Assembly: GCA_021738565.1 (NCBI GenBank) | Contig: JAIPBT010000013.1 | Coordinates: 31,367 to 95,366 of the forward strand | From: Bacteroidales bacterium | GTDB lineage: Bacteria; Bacteroidota; Bacteroidia; Bacteroidales; GCA-2748055 | Direction of reading: 5' to 3' | DNA length: 64,000 bases | Shown here: in pieces, positions 53,491 through 62,517 of the stretch | Numbering within the stretch: position 1 is the stretch's first letter | Layout: the number at the start of each line of letters is the position of its first letter | Program-made: the position numbers and the translations under genes | Notes under the pieces: model-generated | The model's database searches: none | Told to the model about the DNA's origin: nothing | The model's input: only the letters and a program-made list of their open reading frames with translations

Positions 53491-53531
53491 TAGTGCCTGT
53501 CCAGCCACTCAGACTCTATTGACAGACTCTA
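53491..53531. repeat. Short member of the dispersed repeat family
   Basis: TTAGTGCCTGTCCAGCCACT, then ACTCTATTGACAGACTCTAA. Its two ends are near-inverted (TTAGTGCCTGTC versus TTAGAGTCTGTC on the other strand). Close to 3511-3552. It lies directly before the larger element. Confidence 0.65.
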
Positions 53532-53532
53532 A

Positions 53533-53693
53533 TTAGTGCCTGAAAGAAAACTAAGTTATTTTCAGTCTTTGATAAGAAAGCGTCAAATACAAGGCTTTCG
53601 ACTTCAAAACAGTCATCCTGATAATATATCGGGATGAGCAATTTCTCAACGAGCGTAACGCAGCAAACGGACATTATGGACAGACACTAATTA
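53533..53693 (-). repeat. Palindromic MITE/REP-like element, copy 3 (recombinant)
   Basis: The right half matches copies 1 and 2: ATATATCGGGATGAGCAATT, CGAGCGTAACGCAGCAAACG and GGACATTATGGACAGACACT. The left half is a different sequence starting TTAGTGCCTGAAAGAAAACT; a similar stretch (CAGAAAGAAAACTCAAATTA) precedes copy 2. The end lies 10 bp behind the stop of the NUDIX gene, in the same orientation as the other copies. Confidence 0.7.
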
Positions 53694-53702
53694 TAAAAAC
53701 CG

Positions 53703-54092
53703 TTACTTCCAGAAGACATTCAGCATTTGAACAACCCGCTTATCAGCCTCAAGCAGATCGTACTTTCTGAATTCCTTTTTCTTAACCCAGGAATAGTCCC
53801 TGTGCTGATTAAGGATCAGCTTCTTTGAATCAAGGCTGCAGATAAACGGTATGAGCTTTACCACCTTGTTCCCGTAATCATGCCAGACAGAGGGCAGCAG
53901 TTGCTCCACTGAAATTCTGAGGTTCAACTCCTCCATGATTTCCCTCTTGATACAGCTTTCAGGCGTTTCTCCCTGTCTCATCTTTCCTCCCGGGAATTCC
54001 CATTGCAGGGGATGCGACATTGATTCGCTGCGCTGGGTCAACAATACCCTGCTGCCATCAATAATTATCGCACATGTCACTTCGGTTACCAT
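53703..54092 (-). CDS. NUDIX hydrolase, MutT-like
   Basis: A 129-residue protein starting at ATG 54092 (MVTEVTCAIIIDG); an in-frame ATG at 54149 would add 19 residues that do not fit the family. The Nudix box is complete: GGKMRQGETPESCIKREIME, then EL (about 35-56), with REIMEEL holding the metal-binding glutamates. QWEFPGG just before it is typical of (d)NTP pyrophosphatases that remove oxidised nucleotides such as 8-oxo-dGTP. It is 120 bp downstream of the SixA-like gene on the same strand. Confidence 0.88.
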   Translation of the reverse strand: MVTEVTCAIIIDGSRVLLTQRSESMSHPLQWEFPGGKMRQGETPESCIKREIMEELNLRISVEQLLPSVWHDYGNKVVKLIPFICSLDSKKLILNQHRDYSWVKKKEFRKYDLLEADKRVVQMLNVFWK

Positions 54093-54212
54093 TGTCTGAT
54101 CAACGTATACGCCAGGCTGTATATTTTTCTGACAAAATCTCTGAAACAAAGTTTGTCAGGCATACATTTAAACTCACTGTAAAAACTGTGCGGGTATTGC
54201 CTGGAAACAGCT

Positions 54213-54707
54213 TTATAAGGTCCGTTTTGGAGAATCAAAACAGGTATCAATAACCTTCCCATTGCTGATATTATTCCAGGAATCCAATTCAAATGTAATA
54301 ACCAGTGTGCCGGCAGTTGGCAGCTTTTCCAATTTGTCTTTCATAAAGATGTTGGAAAAATATGTAAATCCCGGGTTGTGTCCATAAATTGCAACGGAAG
54401 AAAACCGGTCCGGTATTTCAAATATCATTTCCGTAATATCTTCAATATCGGGAAGGTACAGCTGATTGCGAATAAAAATATTTTGTTCGTCCAGTTCCCA
54501 GACCTGCGACATGATTATTGCAGTATGAAGCGCCCTTGCAGCCGGACTGCTGAATATCGATTCGGGAATCAGTCCTTTATTTTTCAGCCGATTGGCGATT
54601 TCATAACTGTTCTTTACGCCACGTTCAGTAAGCGGGCGGTCAATATCATTAACGATTGACTCCCAGCTTGATTTCCCATGACGGACGATAAAAAGCTTTC
54701 TTTGCAT
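54213..54707 (-). CDS. SixA-like histidine phosphatase
   Basis: A 164-residue protein of the histidine-phosphatase superfamily. The N-terminal catalytic motif KLFIVRHGKSSWE (RHG, about 9-11) is followed by a second Arg in FSSPAARALHTA (about 59) and the second catalytic His in VAIYGHNPGF (about 109). Short single-domain forms like this resemble SixA, which removes phosphate from histidine phosphotransfer domains, but small-molecule phosphatases look the same. The phoH gene is 47 bp upstream on the same strand. Confidence 0.85.
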   Translation of the reverse strand: MQRKLFIVRHGKSSWESIVNDIDRPLTERGVKNSYEIANRLKNKGLIPESIFSSPAARALHTAIIMSQVWELDEQNIFIRNQLYLPDIEDITEMIFEIPDRFSSVAIYGHNPGFTYFSNIFMKDKLEKLPTAGTLVITFELDSWNNISNGKVIDTCFDSPKRTL

Positions 54708-54754
54708 ATAAAATCCGGAATGGTTATATGCAAATATATGAATCTAATGGATTT

Positions 54755-56095
54755 TCACAGCAGGTTACTGGCCAAATCAGCAAGATAACTTCTTTCTCCT
54801 TTTACAAGGTGTACATGGGCGAAGATGTCCTGTCCCTTCATTTTGTCGGCCAGGAATGACAGGCCGTTGGACCGTGTATCCAGGTATGGTGAATCAATTT
54901 GCTGTATGTCACCTGTGAAGACAAGTTTTGTTCCCTCCCCTGCCCGGGTAATGATGGTCTTCACCTCGTGTGGTGTAAGATTTTGAGCCTCGTCAACAAT
55001 GAAGAACACCCTTGACAAACTCCGGCCTCTTATATAAGCCAGCGGTGTGATCACAAGCTTCTCACTTTGCTGCATCTCCTCGATCCTCGAAAACTCCTTA
55101 CTCTGTTGTCTGAAATTCTGTTTGATCACAGAAAGGTTATCAAAAAGCGGCTGCATGTAAGGACCGATCTTCATTTCAACATCACCCGGAAGGTACCCTA
55201 TATCCCTGTTTGACAATGGAACGATGGGTCTGGCAAGGAAGACCTGTGTATACATCTTTCGCTGATGAAGGGCTGCGGCAAGGGCCAGCAATGTTTTTCC
55301 TGTTCCCGCCTTCCCGGTTAATGCAACAAGTTGTACCTCGGGCCTTAATAAAGCATCCAGGGCAAACGCCTGCTCTGCATTCCTTGGTTCAATGCCATAT
55401 GTTTTTACTTTTTCAACCCGGTTAACAAGCTTGTTAAAGGGATCATAATGAGCAAGGGCACTAACGGAATCGTTCCTGAATATAAAATACTGATGTGCCG
55501 ACGGACTGGTCTTCATTCCGAATTTTGATGCAGGCAGTCCTTCGTATTTCTCGTAGAGGCCCGAAATTACATCAGATTTTACGTTCTCATTTATTTTTAC
55601 ACCTTCATAAATATCCTCAATATTCTTAACCATGTCATTGTGGTAATCCTGTGCAGGAATACCCAGTGATTTGGCTTTCATCCTGAGGTTTATATCTTTT
55701 GTAATAAGTATAACAGGACTTCCATTCCGGTTTACATGAAGTCCTTCTGTAATGGCCAGTATGCGGTGATCGGGTGTATTTTCCGGGAATGAATCACTGA
55801 GTTTGTCAGAAGGCTGTTTCCCTGTTGCTATGCTGAGTTTTCCCTTGCCCTTTCCCAGCAGCAATCCACCATTAAACAATTTATCCCCAGAAAGTTTGTC
55901 CAATTCACGTGTAAATTCCCTTGCATGCAGATTGATCGTGTCATTTCCTTTTTTAAATCTGTCAAGTTCTTCAAGTACTGTAATGGGAATGACTATATCA
56001 TGTTCATCGAAATTATGAATGCACCGGTAATCGTGAAGAAGAACGTTGGTATCAAGAATATAAGTCTTTTTGACTTTTTTTTCTGTTTTTGCCAT
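54755..56095 (-). CDS. PhoH family protein with N-terminal PIN domain (PhoH2-type)
   Basis: A 446-residue fusion. The PIN domain (about 10-150) has YILDTNVLLHDYRC (first Asp), EELDRFKKG and ITKDINLRMKAKSLG, the acidic metal ligands of RNases. The PhoH ATPase domain (about 235-445) has Walker A ALTGKAGTGKTLLALAAALH (about 257), PLSNRDIGYLPGDVEMKIGP (about 289) and FIVDEAQNLTPHEVKTIITR (about 363). Proteins of this type act as ATP-dependent RNA-unwinding ribonucleases. In some bacteria it is paired with a VapB-like antitoxin; none is adjacent here. It starts 110 bp from the divergent nitroreductase gene. Confidence 0.93.
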   Translation of the reverse strand: MAKTEKKVKKTYILDTNVLLHDYRCIHNFDEHDIVIPITVLEELDRFKKGNDTINLHAREFTRELDKLSGDKLFNGGLLLGKGKGKLSIATGKQPSDKLSDSFPENTPDHRILAITEGLHVNRNGSPVILITKDINLRMKAKSLGIPAQDYHNDMVKNIEDIYEGVKINENVKSDVISGLYEKYEGLPASKFGMKTSPSAHQYFIFRNDSVSALAHYDPFNKLVNRVEKVKTYGIEPRNAEQAFALDALLRPEVQLVALTGKAGTGKTLLALAAALHQRKMYTQVFLARPIVPLSNRDIGYLPGDVEMKIGPYMQPLFDNLSVIKQNFRQQSKEFSRIEEMQQSEKLVITPLAYIRGRSLSRVFFIVDEAQNLTPHEVKTIITRAGEGTKLVFTGDIQQIDSPYLDTRSNGLSFLADKMKGQDIFAHVHLVKGERSYLADLASNLL

Positions 56096-56205
56096 ATTTA
56101 CCCTGCCTTAATCTAACTTTGATGGTATCAAAATTAGCACTTATAAGAGAGGTTCTCACATGTAATTATTCACATTAATACAACTTTTAAACATACTTAT
56201 CAACC

Positions 56206-56733
56206 ATGAGAAACGAATCGCTGGTTACATGCATTAATTCAAGGAGAAGCATTAGAAAATACTCGGAAAAAGTGATCTCCGGACCTGAGATCAACGAAAT
56301 ACTGAAAGCAGCCATGCAAGCACCTTCAGCGGTCAACCGGCAACCCTGGCATTTTGTAGTGATAAAAAACCGGGAGTTGTTAAGGAAGATCGCGGATATA
56401 CATCCGAATGCTTCTTTCGTGGTTTCTGCAAGCCATTCCATCCTGGTATGCGGTGACGAAAAACTGGAACATGATAAAGGATATTCAATCCTGGACTGCA
56501 GTGCTGCCACTCAAAACATGTTGCTTGCTGCACACGCGCTTGGAATAGGTGCTTGCTGGATAGGCATTCATCCGCGGGAGAAAAGGAAAAGGGCCTTTTC
56601 TGAATTGTTTGAATTACCGGACCATGTAAAGCCAATCGCCCTGGTATCATTGGGATATCCTGCAGAGGAAAAAAAGCCGGCAGAAAGATTCTCTCCCAAC
56701 AGGATCCATTTCGATACCTGGGGCAACCAATGA
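56206..56733 (+). CDS. Nitroreductase-family flavoprotein
   Basis: A 175-residue FMN-dependent oxidoreductase. The N-terminal INSRRSIRKYSEKVIS (about 11) and APSAVNRQPWHFVVI (about 42) segments bind FMN phosphate; LAAHALGIGACWIGIHP (about 107) and LVSLGYPAEEKKP (about 148) are family-typical. It probably reduces nitroaromatics or quinone-like compounds with NAD(P)H. It is followed by folC after 7 bp on the same strand, so the two are cotranscribed. Confidence 0.9.
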   Translation: MRNESLVTCINSRRSIRKYSEKVISGPEINEILKAAMQAPSAVNRQPWHFVVIKNRELLRKIADIHPNASFVVSASHSILVCGDEKLEHDKGYSILDCSAATQNMLLAAHALGIGACWIGIHPREKRKRAFSELFELPDHVKPIALVSLGYPAEEKKPAERFSPNRIHFDTWGNQ

Positions 56734-56740
56734 ACCGGAA

Positions 56741-58033
56741 ATGAATTACAACGAAACCATAGACTTTTTATTTAAGAGTCTGCCCATGTACCAGCGCAGT
56801 GGAAAAGCTGCCTACAAAGCCAATCTCGACAATACCCTGGCGCTTGACAAAGCCCTGGGGCACCCGCACAGGAAGTTTGCCTCGATTCATATTGCAGGCA
56901 CCAACGGGAAAGGATCCACAAGTCATATCCTTGCATCGGTACTGCAGGAATCCGGTTATAAGACCGGACTGTATACATCACCTCACTTGTTCGATTTTCG
57001 AGAACGAATCAGGGTAAACGGATTGATGATCGGAAAAGAGGAAGTCGTACGATTTGTTCAGGAAACAGAAAAAAAGATACGTGAGATACAACCCTCTTTC
57101 TTTGAGATGACCGTAGCGATGGCCTTTGATCATTTTGCGAAAGAGAAAACAGAAATTGGAATCATCGAAACAGGGATGGGAGGGCGACTGGATTCAACCA
57201 ATATCATTGCCCCGCTGGCATCTGTTGTTACCAATATTTCGCTGGACCATACAGAATTCCTTGGAAACACTGAAGCTGAGATAGCCGTGGAAAAAGGAGG
57301 CATCATTAAGGAAGGGATTCCGGTAATAACCGGAAATATCAGCAATGACATACATGACATCCTCCTGGAAATTGCCCGCAACAGGCAAACAACCATCACC
57401 CGTTCCGATTCGGTGAGGAATTTTAAATACCAGACCGCGACAGCTGATCAGCGATCAGTGTTCCATTTTTACAACACCATCAGCAAAGAGAATGAGGCCA
57501 TTATAACAGACCTCAACGGATCCTACCAACAGGAAAACATTGCACTTGCACTTGCTGTGATCGATTTCCTGAAAAGGAGAGGATATAACATTACACCGGC
57601 AAGCATCAGCAAAGGATTGGAAAATGTAATAAAAAACACCGGACTGAGAGGAAGGTGGGATATTCTGGGGACAAACCCGAGGGTCATCGCTGACACGGCG
57701 CACAATGAGGCCGGGATACTGGCTGTTATAAACCAGTTAAGTCAACTCGTTCACAGGCAACTTCATATTGTCTGGGGAATGGTCAGCGACAAGCCTGCAG
57801 GAAAGATATTAAGACACCTGCCAAAACATGCGAAATATTATTTCACCGAACCATCCATACCCAGGGCAATGCCTGTAAACAGACTGCTCCAGGAAGCTAA
57901 TGCGCTTGGAATGAAGGGATTGACATACCCGGGAGTCGCTGAAGCACTTGAATCCGCGAAAATGGCTGCCGGACCCGAAGACACCATATTCATTGGCGGC
58001 AGTACTTTTGTGGTTGCTGATATCAAAACCTGA
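56741..58033 (+). CDS. folC: Bifunctional folylpolyglutamate/dihydrofolate synthase
   Basis: Adds glutamate to dihydropteroate and to folates (Mur ligase superfamily). The 430 residues are normal. The ATP P-loop is IAGTNGKGSTSHILASVL (about 51), then GLYTSPHLFDFRERIRVNG (about 75), IIETGMGGRLDSTN (about 139), NISLDHTEFLG (about 163) and VIADTAHNEAGI (about 311). The start overlaps nothing; it follows the nitroreductase gene by 7 bp. A 227-bp gap without features follows. Confidence 0.94.
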   Translation: MNYNETIDFLFKSLPMYQRSGKAAYKANLDNTLALDKALGHPHRKFASIHIAGTNGKGSTSHILASVLQESGYKTGLYTSPHLFDFRERIRVNGLMIGKEEVVRFVQETEKKIREIQPSFFEMTVAMAFDHFAKEKTEIGIIETGMGGRLDSTNIIAPLASVVTNISLDHTEFLGNTEAEIAVEKGGIIKEGIPVITGNISNDIHDILLEIARNRQTTITRSDSVRNFKYQTATADQRSVFHFYNTISKENEAIITDLNGSYQQENIALALAVIDFLKRRGYNITPASISKGLENVIKNTGLRGRWDILGTNPRVIADTAHNEAGILAVINQLSQLVHRQLHIVWGMVSDKPAGKILRHLPKHAKYYFTEPSIPRAMPVNRLLQEANALGMKGLTYPGVAEALESAKMAAGPEDTIFIGGSTFVVADIKT

Positions 58034-58260
58034 ATGACTGCCATGCCCACTGAATTAAATGGCCCTATGGTATAGCAGGCTCTACCTGACCAATTCTTAA
58101 AGCTTTGTTTTTCAAATCCATCCCTGAAAACCGCCACATTCACCCCTGATCACGTCTCCTTATCCCTTCTTTTGAATCATAACTCCCTGTGGAAATAATA
58201 TGTCATCAAATTTATATTTCTTTGCAATATATTATAGCTGAGAAAACATATATCCATAAA

Positions 58261-59055
58261 ATGGAGTTAGAAAACATTTGTAAACAAACCATTGAGGCAG
58301 TCAAACTGGCAGGCAATTTCATCAATGAAGAACATAAAAATAATGCTGAAAAAGAAATAGAAGAAAAAGGCAAACATAATTTTGTAACTTTTGTCGATAA
58401 AAAGGCGGAAGTGATTCTCGTTAATAGTCTGAAAGAGATTCTGCCGGAAGCCGGATTCATCACGGAAGAGGGGACGATCCGGACCAAAGGTGAAAAATAC
58501 GACTGGATAATTGATCCGCTTGACGGAACAACAAATTTCATTCACGGCGCATTTCCTTTTGCGGTAAGTGTTGCACTTGCTGAACATGGACAACCGATTG
58601 TTGGTGTGGTAATGGAACTTGGTCTGAACGAATGTTTCTACGGATGGAAGGACGGGGGAGCCTATCTAAATGATAAGCCCTTGAAGGTCAGCAGCAACAA
58701 AACATTGCATGATTCGCTTATAGCTACAGGATTTCCCTATTCAGCGTTTGAAAAAATGGATGAATTCCTCCTGACACTTAACTGGTTCATACAAAATACA
58801 AGGGGACTGAGGCGACTTGGGTCTGCGGCTACAGATATTGCATGGGTTGCAGCCGGCAGGTACGACGGATTCTATGAAAAAGGATTAAATGCCTGGGATG
58901 TAGCTGCAGGTATCGTTTTGCTGCGTGAAGCAGGAGGGCAGTGTTCTGATTTTTCAGGAGGGGATGATTATCTTTTCGGAAATGAAATTATCTGTTCGAA
59001 CGGCGCCATACACGATGAGTTTATTAATGTTATTGATGAAATTATGAATACCTGA
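58261..59055 (+). CDS. Inositol monophosphatase-family protein
   Basis: A 264-residue enzyme starting at ATG 58261 (MELENICKQTIEAV), which matches the family start; an open frame reaching to 58189 is an extension without support. The metal-dependent phosphatase motifs are present: TEEGTI (about 75), WIIDPLDGTTNFIHG (about 87; metal ligands Asp, Asp) and LNAWDVAAGIVLLREAGGQ (about 208). It may act on inositol phosphates, PAPS-like nucleotides or fructose bisphosphate. It overlaps the GT2 gene by one base and is first of a three-gene operon. Confidence 0.9.
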   Translation: MELENICKQTIEAVKLAGNFINEEHKNNAEKEIEEKGKHNFVTFVDKKAEVILVNSLKEILPEAGFITEEGTIRTKGEKYDWIIDPLDGTTNFIHGAFPFAVSVALAEHGQPIVGVVMELGLNECFYGWKDGGAYLNDKPLKVSSNKTLHDSLIATGFPYSAFEKMDEFLLTLNWFIQNTRGLRRLGSAATDIAWVAAGRYDGFYEKGLNAWDVAAGIVLLREAGGQCSDFSGGDDYLFGNEIICSNGAIHDEFINVIDEIMNT

Positions 59056-60122
59056 TGACCGATATTTCAATTGTCATATTGAACTGGAACGGAAAGGAAT
59101 ATCTTGAAAGATTCCTGCCTTCACTTGAAGCGAATTCAGATGAACCGGGTGTTGAAATTATTGTGGCCGACAACAACTCAGCGGATGATTCACTGGATTT
59201 TCTAAAAGAGCATTACAAAAAAATAAAGATCATCAGGCTTGAAAAAAACTACGGATTTGCAGGAGGATATAACCGGGCCCTCGAACAGGTAAATTCAAAA
59301 TATTTTCTGTTGCTCAATTCAGACATTGAGGTGAGCAGGAACTGGTTAAAACCACTTCATGAACTGCTGGAAAAGAACGATAATTTTGCAGCTTGTTCAC
59401 CCGTCCTGCTCGACTACAACAACAGGAATTCCTATGAATATGCAGGAGCGGCCGGAGGTTATATCGATAAATTCGGATATACATTTTGCCGGGGACGAAT
59501 ATTCAACTCCACCGAACCAGTAAATGACACATATAAAGATCCGATGGAGGTTTTCTGGATCACCGGAGCCTGCATGCTCATCCGCGCCGATGTTTTCAAA
59601 AAATCAGGAGGCTTTGATGACCATTTCTTTGCCCATATGGAAGAAGTGGACCTTTGCTGGCGTTTGAAAAACAAAGGTTACCGGTTTGCTGTAGTACCAG
59701 AATCCAGGGTGTACCATGTTGGGGGAGGCACCCTGCCCAAACACAATCCGTATAAGACTTTCCTCAATTTCAGGAACAATTTGTTTCTCATCTATAAGAA
59801 TGCTCCTGAAAAACTGGTCAAAAGGATCATAAAAATCCGACTGGTATTGGACTTCATCTCTTCATTGATGTACATTGCCACATTCAATTTTAAAGATGCT
59901 GGATCCATTTGGACAGCACATCGTGCTTTCAGGAGCGAAAAAACCAGGTACAGGAATTTCAGGGAAACGAACAGGTCCGCTATTGTAAATGCCGATCATC
60001 CGGAGATTTATACAAAATCTGTTGTATTTGATTATTTCATTGCGGGCAGGAAAAAATTTATAACATTGAGGGGTAGTTTTGGACAAAAAATGAACGAAAG
60101 AATAATAAAATCAAAGAAATGA
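59055..60122 (+). CDS. Glycosyltransferase family 2 (rhamnosyltransferase-like)
   Basis: A 355-residue GT-A fold enzyme. The start DISIVILNWNGKEYLERFLP (about 3) and IVADNNSADDSLDFLKEHY (about 34) bind the nucleotide-sugar; LLLNSDIEVSRNW (about 86) holds the DXD-like metal motif. FFAHMEEVDLCWRLKNKGYR (about 190) is the ED-x-D acceptor motif region of WbbL-type enzymes. No transmembrane segment is evident except a weak one near the C-terminus (about 265-280). It shares single- and four-base overlaps with its neighbours. Probably used in surface polysaccharide or glycolipid assembly. Confidence 0.9.
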   Translation: MTDISIVILNWNGKEYLERFLPSLEANSDEPGVEIIVADNNSADDSLDFLKEHYKKIKIIRLEKNYGFAGGYNRALEQVNSKYFLLLNSDIEVSRNWLKPLHELLEKNDNFAACSPVLLDYNNRNSYEYAGAAGGYIDKFGYTFCRGRIFNSTEPVNDTYKDPMEVFWITGACMLIRADVFKKSGGFDDHFFAHMEEVDLCWRLKNKGYRFAVVPESRVYHVGGGTLPKHNPYKTFLNFRNNLFLIYKNAPEKLVKRIIKIRLVLDFISSLMYIATFNFKDAGSIWTAHRAFRSEKTRYRNFRETNRSAIVNADHPEIYTKSVVFDYFIAGRKKFITLRGSFGQKMNERIIKSKK

Positions 60123-61831
60123 CAGCGATAAATACTGAAAACAGAACATATTTTGAAAATTTACCCGAACTGCTTGAAGAAAGCGCACTGAAATACCGTG
60201 ACAGAACAGCAGTTTCGATAGCAAGAGGGATCTCCTATTCTTATGAAGAGATTCACATGTTATCCCTTCATATAGCAGTGAAGCTTTTCGGGGCAGGAAT
60301 CAAAAAAGGTGACCGTGTTGCTTTGATCAGTGAAAACAACCCGCACTGGGTCGCTGCATATTTCGGGATCATGAGGTCAGGAGGAATTGTAACCCCGGTT
60401 CTTACTGATTTCAGCAGCAATGAAATGAACAGGATCCTGGAACATGCTGAGGCAACAATTGTATTTGTTTCTGCCAGGCAGTTGCAAAAAATAGCAGGGG
60501 CTATACCTTCAAGTGTAAAATACATCATTTCAATTGAAAACCTGGAAATACATTCATCAGATAATGCGGATGAACTCACCAGACTATCAAATGATAAGAT
60601 CGAAAAGATTGAAATCCCGGACGCATCTGCCCAATCTGTTTCGCTTCCGCGGGCAGACAAAGATGATCTCGCGGCAATCATATACACTTCCGGAACAACC
60701 GGCAATTCCAAAGGCGTGATGTTAAGTCATGATAACCTGATATTCAATGCGATAAATACCGGTTCAATTCACAGGGTGGTAAAGGAGGATCTGTTTTTGT
60801 CTGTCCTTCCTCTGGCGCACACGTACGAGTGCACCATTGGGATGATCATTCCAATATTGAACGGGGCAAGCATCACCTACATTGATAAAGCCCCCACGGC
60901 TGCCTATCTCGGTCCGCTGCTAAAAGAAATTCGACCCACAACGATGCTGACCGTTCCGCTGATCATTGAAAAAATTTACAGGAATACGATCAGGAAAAAG
61001 CTGTCGGAATCGGCCATTGCCCGCCCTCTTCTTAAATTTGGTCCCACACGAAAGTTGCTCCATCGTTCAGCAGGTAAGAAACTGCAATTATTTTTTGGAG
61101 GCAGGATGCGGTTTTTTGGTGTCGGAGGTGCAGCGATTGCCCCAGAGGTTGAAAAGTTCCTCATTGAAGCAAGGTTTCCATATGCGGTGGGATACGGACT
61201 TACAGAAACTTCTCCCATGTTGTCTGGTTTTGGATCTTCAAACCCCGTATACAGGTCGGTTGGTGTCCCCATTGAAGGAATCGAAATGAAATTGTTGAAC
61301 ATGGATCCTGTAACCGGCGAGGGGGAAATTATTGCCAGGGGGAGAAATGTGATGAAAGGGTACTATAAAAACAAGGCCCAGACTTCAGAGGTCCTTACAG
61401 AAGATGGATTTTTCAGAACAGGTGACCTTGGTATCATTGACAAGAATGGAATATTCTATATCAAGGGAAGGTCAAAGAACATGATCCTGGGATCCAATGG
61501 TGAAAACATATATCCTGAAGAGATTGAATCGGTAATAAACGAGCAGGAATTTGTAGATGAATCCCTTGTTATGCAGGTCAAGGGCCGGCTGGTAGCGCTC
61601 ATTCATATGAATTTTGAAAAGATTGAAGAGAAATTCAATGACCTTAAGAGTGCAGCGCATGACAAACAGGCTGCGATTAATGACAAAGCTGAAGAACTAA
61701 TTTCGGAATTGACTGCAACGGTGAACAAGCAACTCAACAAAAACTCAAGGCTTCAAAAGGCCATACTTCAGAAAGAGCCTTTTGAAAAAACACCAACTAA
61801 AAAGATAAAAAGATTCAGGTACAAAGTTTAA
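60119..61831 (+). CDS. Long-chain fatty acid-CoA ligase (AMP-binding)
   Basis: A 570-residue adenylate-forming enzyme. The P-loop IIYTSGTTGNSKGVMLSHDN (about 185), GVGGAAIAPEVEKFL (about 335), AVGYGLTETSPM (about 356, ATP/adenine), FFRTGDLGIIDKNG (about 430) and KGRSKNMILGSNGENIYPEE (about 447) are all present, with a C-terminal Lys in PTKKIKRF. It activates fatty acids to acyl-CoA. It overlaps the preceding GT2 gene by 4 bp (ATGA), so lipid activation and glycosyl transfer are expressed together. It also overlaps the convergent pyrophosphatase gene by 4 bp. Confidence 0.93.
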   Translation: MTAINTENRTYFENLPELLEESALKYRDRTAVSIARGISYSYEEIHMLSLHIAVKLFGAGIKKGDRVALISENNPHWVAAYFGIMRSGGIVTPVLTDFSSNEMNRILEHAEATIVFVSARQLQKIAGAIPSSVKYIISIENLEIHSSDNADELTRLSNDKIEKIEIPDASAQSVSLPRADKDDLAAIIYTSGTTGNSKGVMLSHDNLIFNAINTGSIHRVVKEDLFLSVLPLAHTYECTIGMIIPILNGASITYIDKAPTAAYLGPLLKEIRPTTMLTVPLIIEKIYRNTIRKKLSESAIARPLLKFGPTRKLLHRSAGKKLQLFFGGRMRFFGVGGAAIAPEVEKFLIEARFPYAVGYGLTETSPMLSGFGSSNPVYRSVGVPIEGIEMKLLNMDPVTGEGEIIARGRNVMKGYYKNKAQTSEVLTEDGFFRTGDLGIIDKNGIFYIKGRSKNMILGSNGENIYPEEIESVINEQEFVDESLVMQVKGRLVALIHMNFEKIEEKFNDLKSAAHDKQAAINDKAEELISELTATVNKQLNKNSRLQKAILQKEPFEKTPTKKIKRFRYKV

Positions 61832-62499
61832 ACGGTTGATAAAAGCGTGTCGAGATTTTCGAATTTCAACCTGTAGTCTTCTATGGACCGGTTGATCAGG
61901 TCCAGGGCTTCTTCCCTGTGGTAGACATGTGTTATTTCTACATCAGCAGGATTGCCCGGCAGGTCTTTGTAAGTGAGAAAATAATGTTTCAGGCGTTCCA
62001 CTACACTTTTGGGAACATCATCAAGATCCCTGAATCCATGGTAAAGGGCATCATTGTTTAATACCGCGATCACCTTATCGTCTGCCTGGTTGTTGTCAAT
62101 CATCCTGAACCCCCCAATAGGCCTGGCTTTCACAAGAATGTCTCCATGGGTGATCTCCTTTTCCGTAAGGATGCAAATATCCACCGGATCCGAATCCCCG
62201 ATGATGTTTTTATTCCCGGTTCTTTCACGGCTGAGGTCGGCCACTTTCTCCCCGCTGAATGTTTGAGGAATGAATCCATACAGGGCAGGCACTGTATTGG
62301 AATACTTTTGAGGCCTGTCAATTTTGAGGTACCCCGAGATCTTGTCAACCTCATATTTAACGGTGTCTCTGGGAACCATCTCGATGAAACAGGTCACGAT
62401 CTCAGGAACTTCATCTCCAATATCAACACCGTGCCAGGGATGTGACTTATACCTCAACCCCATCAGCTTGCCTATGGGGTCCATTAGTTTATTTGACAT
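61828..62499 (-). CDS. ppa: Inorganic pyrophosphatase, soluble family I
   Basis: Hydrolyses pyrophosphate from biosynthetic reactions. The 223 residues are longer than E. coli Ppa (176) and agree with a Bacteroidota subgroup. The family I signature is IGDSDPVDICILTE (about 98, three Asp metal ligands). Other segments are VKYEVDKISGYLKIDRPQ (about 43), YGFIPQTFS (about 71) and GGFRMIDNNQADDKVIAVLN (about 128). It converges on the acyl-CoA ligase gene with a 4-bp overlap, and murF lies 18 bp upstream on the same strand. Confidence 0.92.
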   Translation of the reverse strand: MSNKLMDPIGKLMGLRYKSHPWHGVDIGDEVPEIVTCFIEMVPRDTVKYEVDKISGYLKIDRPQKYSNTVPALYGFIPQTFSGEKVADLSRERTGNKNIIGDSDPVDICILTEKEITHGDILVKARPIGGFRMIDNNQADDKVIAVLNNDALYHGFRDLDDVPKSVVERLKHYFLTYKDLPGNPADVEITHVYHREEALDLINRSIEDYRLKFENLDTLLSTV

Positions 62500-62517
62500 A
62501 TGTTTTGTTTTAAGACT

